DNA of 64,000 bases from Streptomyces dengpaensis (GTDB taxonomy: Bacteria; Actinomycetota; Actinomycetes; Streptomycetales; Streptomycetaceae): the NCBI RefSeq assembly GCF_002946835.1, contig NZ_CP026652.1:930001-994000 (forward strand), read 5' to 3'. How positions within the stretch are numbered: the stretch's first letter is position 1; the number at the start of each line of letters is the position of its first letter. Below the pieces are notes generated by a model, which saw only the letters and a program-made list of their open reading frames with translations, was not told the DNA's origin and did not search any database. Shown piece by piece: positions 38,801 through 46,140 of this stretch. The position numbers and the translations under genes are program-made.

Positions 38801-39759
38801 ACCTGGGCGGGACGTCGCTGCTCGCGGTTCGGCTGGTGGGGCGGGTGCGGGAGGAGTTCGGCACCGAGCTGACCATCGGCTCGCTGTTCGAGGCGCCGAC
38901 CCCCGCCGCTCTCGCCACCCGTCTCGAGGCCGCGGGGCGACCACGCGGTGCCGGCCCCAGAGGGAGCGCGGCCGAGGACGCCCTGGAGGTCCTCCTTCCG
39001 CTGCGTACCGAGGGCGAGCGGCCCCCGCTGTTCGCGTTCCACCCCGGCGGTGGCATCTCCTGGTGCTATGCGGGCCTGTCCGCCCGCCTCGGTCCGAACC
39101 AGCCCCTGTACGGCATCCAGGCGCGCGGCCTGGTCCGCGACGAGCCGCTGCCGCGCACGCTGCGGGAGCTGGCGGCCGACTACGCCGAGCGCCTGCGCAC
39201 GGTGCGGCCACATGGTCCGTACCGGCTGCTCGGCTGGTCCCTCGGCGGGATCCTCGCCCACACCGTGGCCTGCGTGCTCCAGGAGGCCGGGGAGAAGGTC
39301 GAACTCCTCGCGCTGTTCGACGCGTTCCCGGCCGACCAGTGGCGCGAGCGGCCCGCGCCCGAGGAGGGCGACGCGCTCACGGCGGTGCTGCGCATGGCCG
39401 GCTTCGACCGCACCGACGAGCGCACCCGCGACGACGTGCTGGCCACGCTGCGCCGGGCGGGCAGCCCGCTCGCCGGGCTCGCCGACCGGACCCTGTCGAA
39501 GATCATCGACATCGTGCCCCGCCACGCGCGTATGGTGCGCGAACACCAGCACCGCCGCTACGACGGCGACCTGCTCTTCTTCACGGCAGCCGCGCCGCGG
39601 GCGGAGGACTGGCTCAGCTGGAAGGCATGGCGCCCGCACGTCAGCGGCGGGATCGTCAACCACGACCTGGACTGCACCCATCCGCAGCTGTTCCAGGACC
39701 GCCACCTCGACGCCATCGCCGCCATCCTGGCGGCGCGCCTGAAGGAGCTCGACGCATGA
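35827..39759 (+). CDS. EntF-like siderophore synthetase (C-A-PCP-TE, serine-type)
   Basis: A 1310-residue single-module NRPS, close to EntF in length. Condensation domain ~10-440 with HHLVIDG (~148); adenylation domain ~460-970 with YTSGSTGRPKG and YRTGDLARW; PCP with LGGTSLLAVRL (Ser ~996); thioesterase with GWSLGG (~1138). Pocket residues read by eye from FDVSVWEF, CHFVPS, VFCGGEAL, NLYGPAEAAIDVT give about D-V-W-H-F-G-L-I, near the serine code. It should condense DHB-ArCP with Ser; the TE could trimerise it to enterobactin or release the monomer. ATG 35827 overlaps the ArCP stop. Confidence 0.92.
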   Translation: MTATTTTGTDADTPASVLPLTAAQSGMWYAQALDPLSPAQNTAEWLEIDGPLDPELFAAALRRVTTEADALRVRVESGPDGPRQHVSATVELPLTVVDLRGRDGAERKAETWMRADLAKPCDLAAGPLFRHALFRVGARRWLWYQRIHHLVIDGFGYSLLVRRTAEVYTALVRGEEPGPRTFGALADLVAEDAAYRSSDAFAADRAHWTRAFADRPGAPRLAGRGALPSRAFRRRTTQLPPETTERLRDLGARLRATWPDVLIAAQALYTSRATAQSDVVLGLPMMGRVGSAALRVPGMVMNVLPLRLAVTPDATFADLVHQVVLGIRDVRRHQRYRYEDIRRDLGLLGENRALIGPLVNVMPFDYGVDFAGAPARAHNLAAGPVDDLTVNVYDRADGRGLRIDHDGNPSLYEDADLAAHQKRFLHLLDRLLRTDPHLPLAVHTIATPAEHSLVLNEFNQTERALPATTLIGPIEARALRAPDATALVYGDTSWTYAELNAHANRLAQHLQSLGARPGAVVAVAVPRSVELVATVLAALKSGAAYLPLDPDYPAQRLAYMIRDAAPVCAVVDRTGRLPENAGAPLVVLDGLDVSAYPPTNPARPLTPAHPAYVIYTSGSTGRPKGVVVSHGAIDNRLRWMQHTFPLTADDRVLQKTPSSFDVSVWEFFWPLREGAAVVVAGPGVHKDPVELARLIREQSVTTCHFVPSMLQVFLAEADTAACAGLRRVFCGGEALPRETVNAFVRALPDVELHNLYGPAEAAIDVTHHVCAPNHNGPVPIGSPVWNTRLYVLDAALQPCPPGIPGELYLVGRQLADSYLNRPALTASRFVADPFGPPGSRMYRTGDLARWTGQGEVEYLGRSDDQVKLRGQRIELGEIEAALVGQTGVDGACAVVREDRLIGYVTGGADPAAVRASLARELPEHMIPSAVVAMDAFPLSPNGKLDRRALPAPVFTGGEGARRPSGPVEEALTRLFAEVLGVGRAGPDDAFFDLGGTSLLAVRLVGRVREEFGTELTIGSLFEAPTPAALATRLEAAGRPRGAGPRGSAAEDALEVLLPLRTEGERPPLFAFHPGGGISWCYAGLSARLGPNQPLYGIQARGLVRDEPLPRTLRELAADYAERLRTVRPHGPYRLLGWSLGGILAHTVACVLQEAGEKVELLALFDAFPADQWRERPAPEEGDALTAVLRMAGFDRTDERTRDDVLATLRRAGSPLAGLADRTLSKIIDIVPRHARMVREHQHRRYDGDLLFFTAAAPRAEDWLSWKAWRPHVSGGIVNHDLDCTHPQLFQDRHLDAIAAILAARLKELDA

Positions 39760-39944
39760 GCCGTGAAGCCGGTCCGTTCGATCCGGGCCCCGACGGCAAG
39801 GACACCCACCTCGTGCTGGAGAACGCCCACGGGCAGCTGTCCCTGTGGCCCGCCTGGCGCGCCGTACCGCCGGGTTGGAGCGCCCGCTTCGGCCCCGCCC
39901 CACACGACGCCTGCGCGCGCCAGGTGGATGCGGCCCGGGGATGA
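39756..39944 (+). pseudogene. MbtH-like protein, C-terminally truncated
   Basis: 62 codons starting with an ATGA overlap on the NRPS stop. HLVLENAHGQLSLWPAWRAVPPGW matches MbtH proteins (read in two parts), which bind and activate adenylation domains. The conserved ending with the third Trp and the RP motif is missing: after ACARQVDAA the frame stops. The DNA that follows belongs to an inverted ABC ATPase fragment, so the 3' end was lost at ~39938-39960. Another MbtH in the genome might substitute. Confidence 0.8.
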
Positions 39945-39959
39945 TCCCGGCGCCGGACG

Positions 39960-40376
39960 AGGGCGCTGCTGCATGCCGCCGGAGAGCTGCCAGGAGTGGC
40001 TGCCGACGGCGCCGTCGAGGCCGACGCGTTCCAGGATGCGTTCGGCTTCGGCCCGGCGGGTGGCCCGGTCCAGGCCGCGGCGGCGCAGCGGTAGTGCGAC
40101 GTTCTGACGGGCCGTGAGCCAGGGCAACAGGGAGCGGCCGTAGTCCTGGAAGACGACCGCCAGCCGTTCGGGCACGCCGGTGACCGGTGTGCCGTCGACG
40201 GTGATCGTGCCCTCGCGGGCGGAAATCAATCCGGCGATCGCGCGCAGCAGCGTGGACTTGCGGCAGCCCGACGGGCCGACGACGCACAGGAGTTGGCCGT
40301 CGGGCACGCTGAGGCTGATGTCGTGCAGGACGCTGTGGTCGGCCTTGCGCTGGCTCACTGAGTCGAGTCGGAGCAT
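39960..40376 (-). pseudogene. ABC transporter ATPase (nitrate/sulfonate type), 3'-truncated
   Basis: N-terminal ~140 residues of an SsuB/TauB-like ATPase from ATG 40376: LHDISLSVPDGQLLCVVGPS, Q-loop VVFQDYGRSLLPWLT and signature QLSGGMQQR, where homology stops; Walker B is missing. Walker A reads GPSGCRKST, with Arg replacing the essential second Gly, so it is dead twice over. The 3' end abuts the mbtH fragment and the 5' flank abuts a permease tail. Confidence 0.8.
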
Positions 40377-40403
40377 CCCGGTCCTTCACCCTGCCCGGCC
40401 GCG

Positions 40404-40486
40404 GTCGCATGATCCCGGTCGTGGTGATCTTCCTGGTGCTGCAGCGCCACATCGTTCGCGGCATCGCCAGCACGGGCCTGAAGTGA
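40404..40486 (+). pseudogene. Sugar ABC transporter permease, C-terminal shard
   Basis: From ATG 40409 the frame gives IPVVVIFLVLQRHIVRGIAS then TGLK and TGA, the typical end of MalG-type carbohydrate permeases. The intact permease at 47507-48346 ends almost identically (FLVAQRHIVQGIAMSGLK). All upstream parts are absent. It keeps its place 8 bp before the 929-residue gene, so that gene was once last in a sugar-transport operon. Confidence 0.75.
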
Positions 40487-40494
40487 GGAGAGCC

Positions 40495-43284
40495 GTGGAG
40501 ACAGGCGTGGGGCGGACGGTGCATGCCCTGGACGAGCGGGGCACCGTACGGGACTGGCTGGTCAGCCCGGCGTGGCGGGAGCCCGCGGACGACCTGGCCA
40601 GGCATCTGGCCGCGAACGGGGATCCGTGGGGCGAGCGCGGGCGGTGGCGGCTGACCAACGGGCCCGATGTCACGCCGCTCAAGGAGGAGTTGTACCGGCA
40701 CCGGCCGCTGCGCCGTGGTCCGGTGACGGTGCCGGTCGTCGAGGGCGGGGAGATCGAGTACACCGGTCCGGGCGGTGTCCGGCACTCCGGGCAGTGGCAG
40801 CGGGTGCACACGGCGGCCGACGGGCTGGTCGACTGGAGCGAGTTCTGCTTCATCCCGGAGTACCGGGTCGCCCTCGCGGCCTGCGTGCTGGAGGTCGACC
40901 AGGCGGAGTGGCGGACGCTGCGGCTGGCCACCACCGGGCCCTCGCTGCTGTTCGTGGGTGGGGAGTTGGTCGGCGAGTCCGGTTCCGTGACGTACATGGA
41001 GCCGGCCGAGCGGGAGGTACGCCTTTGGCTGCCGTCCGGTACCACGACCGTCGTCGTCGCCTCCTGGCAGGTGGCGTTCCGTGAGGTGCGGCAGGTCGTG
41101 CGGCTGCGCGTCGACGGCCTGCCGGTGCGGGTCGTCGTGCCCTGCGAGGGTGCCGACGAATACGCCGCCGCCGTCGCCGAGCGCGTCCTCGACGCCGTGG
41201 GCGTGACACGGTGGGGGACGACCGACGGCGAGGCCACCCTCACCGGGCCGGAAGGCGCCGCGCTGCGGGTGCGGTGGGCGGGCCGCACCAGCCGGATACG
41301 GCTCACCGGCGGGCAGTCGACGCTGCGCCTGGCCGGACCCGGCGCGGGGAACGAGGTGGGCAGCGCCTCCATGCTGTCCACCGGCGCGACCACGCTGCGC
41401 GTCTCGGTGGACGACGACCGGTCGCCGGTGTTCCGTGAGCTCCCTATAGCCGTCCTGCCGAGCACGTACCGGTCCGCCCCTGAGGGGGAACCCGCTGAGT
41501 GGCGCGCGGAGTTCCTGCGGCACGCGGCGGGCTCGGACGGCACAGGGGGCGAACTCGTACGGGCCCTCACCGACCCCGGCCACCAGGTGTCCGCATCCGG
41601 CCTCGACCGCGCCCTGTGGATGATCGACAACAGGGCGGACTGCGCCGACTTCGAGGCGGTCGGGCTGTTCCACCTCTGGCGGCGGATCCCCGCGGAGCGC
41701 TGGGAGCCGGGGCTGCGCGAGCGCGTGCGCGCCGCGGTTCTCGGCTTCAAGTTCTGGATCGACCAACCCGGTCTCGACGCCATGTGCTACTTCACCGAGA
41801 ACCACCAACTGGTGTGGCACACCGCCGAATTGCTGTGGGGCCTGGAGCTCGCCGGGGAGACCTTCGGCAACACCGGATGGACAGGCGCGGAGCACGCCGC
41901 CCATGCGCGGGACATCATGGTCGAGTGGATGCACCGCAAACTGGCCGGTGGATTCAGCGAGTTCGACTCCAACGCGTATCTCGCCATCGATCTGCTCGCG
42001 CTCGTGTCGCTTGTGGAGTTCGTGGAGTTCGTGGAGTTCGTGGAGTTCGTGGAGTCCGTGGAGTCCGTGGAGTCCGTGGAGTCCGTGGAGTCCGTGGAGT
42101 CCGTGGAGTCCGTGGAGTCCGTGGAGTCCGTCGACGACTCCCCCGACACCGGTGACCAGGAGGTCGTCGCACGGCTCGCGGCGGGCACCGGTGACCAAGA
42201 AGTCGTACAGCTCGCGGCGGGCGTCGCCGACCGGGTGCTGTTCAGCCTGGCGGCCAACTCCTGGCGCGGCATACATGGTTGCGCCCACGGCCGCTCCTAC
42301 GTCTCGACCCTGCGCTCGTCCCGGCTGGAGGAGACCGCGCCGATCATGTGGGTCTGCTTCGGCACCGGCGCCCTCAACGACGCGGTGCTGCCGGCGGCGG
42401 TCGTCGCCACGGCCGGCCGCTATCGGATGCCGGAGATCATCCGGCAGGCCGCGCAGGACCTCCCGGAGAGCTGGTGGGGCCGGCAGAACTACCGCGGTGA
42501 CTACCGGTTCGCCCACGACCTCCTCTCCCGCCCCTACGGCTCCGACCTCACCGTCTACAAGACCCCTGACGCGCTGCTCTCCTGCGTGAACGACTACCGC
42601 CCAGGCCTGCCAGGACTGCAGGAGCACATCTGGGGCGCCACGCTCGGCCCCGAGACCCAGGTGTTCGTCACCCATGCGCCCAACGCCTCCCTGTCGCCCT
42701 CGGCGCGGCCCAACGCCTGGGCGGGCAACCGCATCCTGCCCCGCGCCCGCCACCACCTCGGCACTGTCATGGCGCTCTACCGCATCCCCGCGGACGACGT
42801 CATGGGCTACACCCACGCGTGGTTCCCGCTCGCGGAGTTCGACGAGTGGCTGCAGCACGGTGTGTGGACGGTCGGACGCAAGGGCGGCGGATACGTGGCG
42901 CTGGCGACCGAGGGCGGGGCGCTGCCGGTGTCCTCGGGACCGGATGCCCGGCAGGAACTGAGGCCCGCCGGCCCCGGCACGGCCTGGGTGTGCACCGTGG
43001 GAAGACGCGCCGTACACGGCGGACTCGAAGAGTTCGCGCGTACGCTCAGCACCCCTGTCTTCGGGACGGCCAAGGTCGCCTTCCGTACACCCGAGGGCAC
43101 CGACCTCTCCCTCGACTGGAGCGGCCCGTTCCTGGTCGACGGCCGGCCCGCCGACCTCGCCGAGGACGGGACGATCGCGACCCCGCCACAACTCGACAAC
43201 CCGTACGCCCGGCTCACGGACGAGGCGACCTCACTGGCGATCGGACCACATGTCATCGACCTCGAGCACGGGCGCCCCCTATGA
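40495..43284 (+). CDS. Uncharacterised 929-residue protein of a glycan-use locus
   Basis: Not recognised with confidence. GTG 40495 with GAGGAG 6 nt upstream. Residues 1-350 are beta-rich; ~350-700 look helical and include CYFTENHQLVWHTAELLWG, FSEFDSNAYLAIDLL and APIMWVCFGTGALNDAV, suggestive of an (alpha/alpha)6 barrel as in polysaccharide lyases and GH families. A C-terminal beta region follows. No signal peptide, so it probably acts in the cytoplasm on imported sugar. A run of VEF (x4) and VES (x9) interrupts the barrel at ~507-545, followed by a repeated GDQEVV...LAAG segment. Its stop overlaps an ATG (43281) leading into GH88/105 remnants. Confidence 0.7.
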   Translation: METGVGRTVHALDERGTVRDWLVSPAWREPADDLARHLAANGDPWGERGRWRLTNGPDVTPLKEELYRHRPLRRGPVTVPVVEGGEIEYTGPGGVRHSGQWQRVHTAADGLVDWSEFCFIPEYRVALAACVLEVDQAEWRTLRLATTGPSLLFVGGELVGESGSVTYMEPAEREVRLWLPSGTTTVVVASWQVAFREVRQVVRLRVDGLPVRVVVPCEGADEYAAAVAERVLDAVGVTRWGTTDGEATLTGPEGAALRVRWAGRTSRIRLTGGQSTLRLAGPGAGNEVGSASMLSTGATTLRVSVDDDRSPVFRELPIAVLPSTYRSAPEGEPAEWRAEFLRHAAGSDGTGGELVRALTDPGHQVSASGLDRALWMIDNRADCADFEAVGLFHLWRRIPAERWEPGLRERVRAAVLGFKFWIDQPGLDAMCYFTENHQLVWHTAELLWGLELAGETFGNTGWTGAEHAAHARDIMVEWMHRKLAGGFSEFDSNAYLAIDLLALVSLVEFVEFVEFVEFVESVESVESVESVESVESVESVESVESVDDSPDTGDQEVVARLAAGTGDQEVVQLAAGVADRVLFSLAANSWRGIHGCAHGRSYVSTLRSSRLEETAPIMWVCFGTGALNDAVLPAAVVATAGRYRMPEIIRQAAQDLPESWWGRQNYRGDYRFAHDLLSRPYGSDLTVYKTPDALLSCVNDYRPGLPGLQEHIWGATLGPETQVFVTHAPNASLSPSARPNAWAGNRILPRARHHLGTVMALYRIPADDVMGYTHAWFPLAEFDEWLQHGVWTVGRKGGGYVALATEGGALPVSSGPDARQELRPAGPGTAWVCTVGRRAVHGGLEEFARTLSTPVFGTAKVAFRTPEGTDLSLDWSGPFLVDGRPADLAEDGTIATPPQLDNPYARLTDEATSLAIGPHVIDLEHGRPL
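42013..42129 (+). repeat. 9-bp coding microsatellite (13 units)
   Basis: GTGGAGTTC x4 (42013-42048) then GTGGAGTCC x9 (42049-42129), encoding (VEF)4(VES)9 inside the 929-residue protein. Unit length is a multiple of three, so copy-number change keeps the frame. Just downstream, ACCGGTGACCA(G/A)GA(G/A)GTCGT...GCGGCGGGC is also duplicated (about 42149-42223). Confidence 0.97.
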
Positions 43285-43512
43285 GCGGCGTACCCGCGGC
43301 ATTCTCGAGACTTCGGCGGCCGCGGGTATCGCCGCCGCCATGTTCCGTGCCGCCGCACTCGGCATCGAGCCCGAGCGGCTGCGGGCCGCGGCCTGGCGCG
43401 CCCTCGCGGGTCTGCACCCGTACGTGGCCTCTGACGGCACCCTCACCCGTACCAGCGCGGGGACCGTTCTGCAGCTGATCCCCTTCGGCTACTCGGTGAT
43501 CAGGAACGACCG
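43285..43512 (+). pseudogene. Unsaturated glycuronyl hydrolase-like (GH88/105) C-terminal shard
   Basis: From ~43300 the translation reads ETSAAAGIAAAMFRAAALGI, RLRAAAWRALAGL and then LTRTSAGTVLQLIPFGYSVI, resembling the late barrel of GH88/105-type hydrolases. The ATG at 43281, which overlaps the 929-residue gene, is in another frame, so most of the gene between start and this piece is missing; the end is cut at ~43510. Confidence 0.55.
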
Positions 43513-43600
43513 GATTTCCTTGTCGACTCCCTCGGCGTCGAAGCCGGTCATCGGGCCGGCGGCCAGGCCGGCGGCGCGGACGCCGAGAACGAGCCTGCTG
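43512..43600 (-). pseudogene. Nitroreductase-family shard
   Basis: On the minus strand: LVLGVRAAGLAAGPMTGFDA then EGVDKEI, the internal segment of RutE/NfsB-like flavin nitroreductases (GLxxGPMTGFD). No start, stop or remaining domain. It is joined directly to the GH88/105 shard. 43600-43683 is unassigned. Confidence 0.6.
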
Positions 43601-43683
43601 GGCCGCCCGCTTCGAAGCGGCGCGCGCACGGCAGCGGGTCTGGCGCTCCGAGGGGCGGGCGCGAAGCCGTGGTGCCCGCCCGC

Positions 43684-46071
43684 TCAGTCCACCGCCACGA
43701 GTTCGGTCAGCGTCAGCTCCTCACCGGGCTCCAGGGTCACGGTCGTGCTCCGCCCGCCCGCGGTCACGGTGGTCCTGCGGCCCCCGACACTGCGAAGGGT
43801 CGCCTCGCTGACGCGTCCCCGCTTCCAGGACACGTCCACGGTGAATCCCCCGCGGGCCCCGGCCCCCTTGAGCGAACCGGAGGGGGCCCAGGCCTCGGGC
43901 AGGGCCGGGAGCAGTTCGATGTGGCCGGGGCGGGAGTAGACGAGCATCTCCAGCATCGCGGCGGGTGTGCCCAGGTTGGCGTCGATCTGGAAGATGGCTC
44001 GGGTGTCCGACACCCGGTACATGTCGAAGAAGTTCATGGCCGTGCCGGTGTCACCGCCGGCCCACGGCCGCAGGTTCGTGAGGAGCAGTCGGTACGCCTT
44101 CTCCCCGTCCTTGAGCCGCGCCCAGCACAGCGCCCGCCAGGCGCAGGCCCAGCCGTAGCTCTCCATGCCCCGGGCGGCGAGCAGAGCCGTGGCTCCCTCG
44201 AGGGTGTCGGGGTCGTCGGCATCGGGGCGTATGCGGTCGCCGGGGAACAGGCCCATGAGCGGGGAGAGATGGCGATGCGTCGTCTCACCGAGGTTGTCCG
44301 GACTCATCCACTCCTCCAGCCATCCGGAGGTCGGGCTGACGCGCGGGAGGTAGAGGCGCTCGCGCAGGTCACGGATGGTGTCGGCGTGGGCGGTGTCGCG
44401 GCCGAGGGTGCGGCACGCCTGCTCGTAGTGGCCGAAGAGGGACCACAGGAGTTCCTGGGTGTAGGTGATGCCGCGGGCGTCCTGCGGGCCGTGCTCGGGT
44501 GACCAGTCGTGGTCGTCGATCAGGACCTCGCGTGCGGCGCCGGTGCCGGGGTCGGTGACCGTGGTGGTGATCAGGCGCGCCTCCCAGAACTCGCACGCGC
44601 CCTTCAGTAGCGGAAGGATGCGGGCCAGGTACTTCTGGTCCTGCGTGAACTCGTAGTGCTCGTAAAGGGATTCACACAGCCAGGCGTTGCCCGCCGGGTG
44701 CCACCACCAGCCCAGGCCGCCGTACGGGTTGGTGGAGAAGGCGACGGTCCAGCCGGCGACCTTGCCGGACGTGTTGCGGTAGCGGTTGCGCGGGTCGTTG
44801 AACTGCTCCTGGGTGACCTCGCTCCAGGCGGGAAGCTGGGACAGGCAGTAGTCGGCGAATGCGGTGAAGGTGTCGCCGAGGCCTGCGCGGTCCGACAGCC
44901 AGTAGTTCATCTGGATGTTGACGTCCGTGTGGTAGTCGCCCATCCAGTCCGGGGTGTTGCCCTCCAGCCACAGCCCCTGGAGCCCCACGGGCAGCCCGTC
45001 GCGCGAACCGCAGATCGCCAGGTAGCGGGCGAACTGCAGGTAGCTCGCCTCCAGTTCAGGATCAGGTTCGGATCCCTCGCTCGCCCGCGCCTTCAGCCGC
45101 AACCAGGAGTCGAGCCCGCGCTGCCGCTTGCTGGACGGGCCGAGGTCGAGGGTGAGCCGGTCGTAGCGGGACCGGTAGTCGGCGACATGGGTGTCGCGCA
45201 GCGCCGTACCCGAAGTCGCCGCAGTGGCGAGGGCTTTGGACTCGGCGAGCCGCAGCGGGTCGGCGTCCGGCGTGCGGTAACCGGTGCTGTGGTCGGGCGC
45301 GTAGTCGGTGCCGCCACTGATGACGACGGTGACCTCGGAGCAGTCGGTGAACGTGACGCGGTTGCCGGCGGCGGTCACGGTGCCGTCGTCCGCGCGGGCG
45401 GTGACGGCGGCGGCGTAGCGCAGGCCGTTGGCCAAGGAGGAGTTGAAGGAGGCGAGGCGCCGGGTGCGGTCGACGCCGGTGGTCTCGCCATGGGTGCCGG
45501 ACAGGTGGACGCTGCCGGTGATGCTGCCGCCGCCGCTCTGACGGAGTCTGATGACGATGGTGTCGTCGGCGGCGGAGGCGAACATCTCCCGGACGTAAGC
45601 GACCTTGTCCTTGGAGTACGCCGTGGTGACCAGGCCGTTGCTGAGGTCGAGGGTGCGGCGGTAGCCGGTGACGGCGGAGCGGTCGTGTCCGGGCAGGCTC
45701 AGGGTGACCCGGGCCAGGAGCGTGAAACTGCCGAAGTCCTCGCGTCCGTACGGGAATTGCCCCTCGCTGTCGAGGGTCGTGTTGGAGCCGCCGGTCCACA
45801 GGGAGGCATCGGTCACGTGCAGGAGTTCGCGGGCGGGATCGCCGCCGACGAGCGCGCCCAGGCGCCCGTTGCCGAGCGGGAGGCCCTGCTCGATCAGGAG
45901 GTCCTCGTCGGCGGGCTCGGGGTACCACAGGGTGGTGGCCGCCTCGGCCGGGACGAGCGGAGAGGCGGTGGGGCGGCGCGGTGCGGCGTGGGCGGTGAAG
46001 GCGGGCGGGGTGCCGAGAGCGAGGGCGGTGCCGAGCCCGAGGATCATGCGGCGGGATGGTCCGTTGCTCAT
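43684..46071 (-). CDS. Glycoside hydrolase family 95 protein (alpha-L-fucosidase type)
   Basis: A 795-residue secreted enzyme. The N-terminus SRRMILGLGTALALG is a Tat-type signal with cleavage probably after AHA. GH95 hallmarks: LGNGRLGALVGG and a DASLWTGG segment in the N-terminal domain; the barrel with GLQGLWLEGNTPDWMGDYHTDVN (read in two parts), NPYGGLGWWWHPAGNAW, HDWSPEHGPQD and HRHLSPLMGLFPGD; then a C-terminal beta domain. The family removes terminal fucose, or L-galactose, from glycans. The GH27 gene lies 69 bp upstream and is probably co-transcribed with the sugar transporter. Confidence 0.9.
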   Translation of the reverse strand: MSNGPSRRMILGLGTALALGTPPAFTAHAAPRRPTASPLVPAEAATTLWYPEPADEDLLIEQGLPLGNGRLGALVGGDPARELLHVTDASLWTGGSNTTLDSEGQFPYGREDFGSFTLLARVTLSLPGHDRSAVTGYRRTLDLSNGLVTTAYSKDKVAYVREMFASAADDTIVIRLRQSGGGSITGSVHLSGTHGETTGVDRTRRLASFNSSLANGLRYAAAVTARADDGTVTAAGNRVTFTDCSEVTVVISGGTDYAPDHSTGYRTPDADPLRLAESKALATAATSGTALRDTHVADYRSRYDRLTLDLGPSSKRQRGLDSWLRLKARASEGSEPDPELEASYLQFARYLAICGSRDGLPVGLQGLWLEGNTPDWMGDYHTDVNIQMNYWLSDRAGLGDTFTAFADYCLSQLPAWSEVTQEQFNDPRNRYRNTSGKVAGWTVAFSTNPYGGLGWWWHPAGNAWLCESLYEHYEFTQDQKYLARILPLLKGACEFWEARLITTTVTDPGTGAAREVLIDDHDWSPEHGPQDARGITYTQELLWSLFGHYEQACRTLGRDTAHADTIRDLRERLYLPRVSPTSGWLEEWMSPDNLGETTHRHLSPLMGLFPGDRIRPDADDPDTLEGATALLAARGMESYGWACAWRALCWARLKDGEKAYRLLLTNLRPWAGGDTGTAMNFFDMYRVSDTRAIFQIDANLGTPAAMLEMLVYSRPGHIELLPALPEAWAPSGSLKGAGARGGFTVDVSWKRGRVSEATLRSVGGRRTTVTAGGRSTTVTLEPGEELTLTELVAVD

Positions 46072-46140
46072 GTGCGGTCCTTCCGTGGGGAACGGCGAGG
46101 CCCCGGGAACGCGGGACCTCGCCGGGAACGTCTGAGGGGC

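Noticed and set aside
38572-43191. 1539-codon minus-strand ORF opposite the NRPS and 929-aa genes
   Set aside because: Arg/Gly/Pro-rich, no domains, lies antisense to clearly coding genes; a GC-rich shadow frame.
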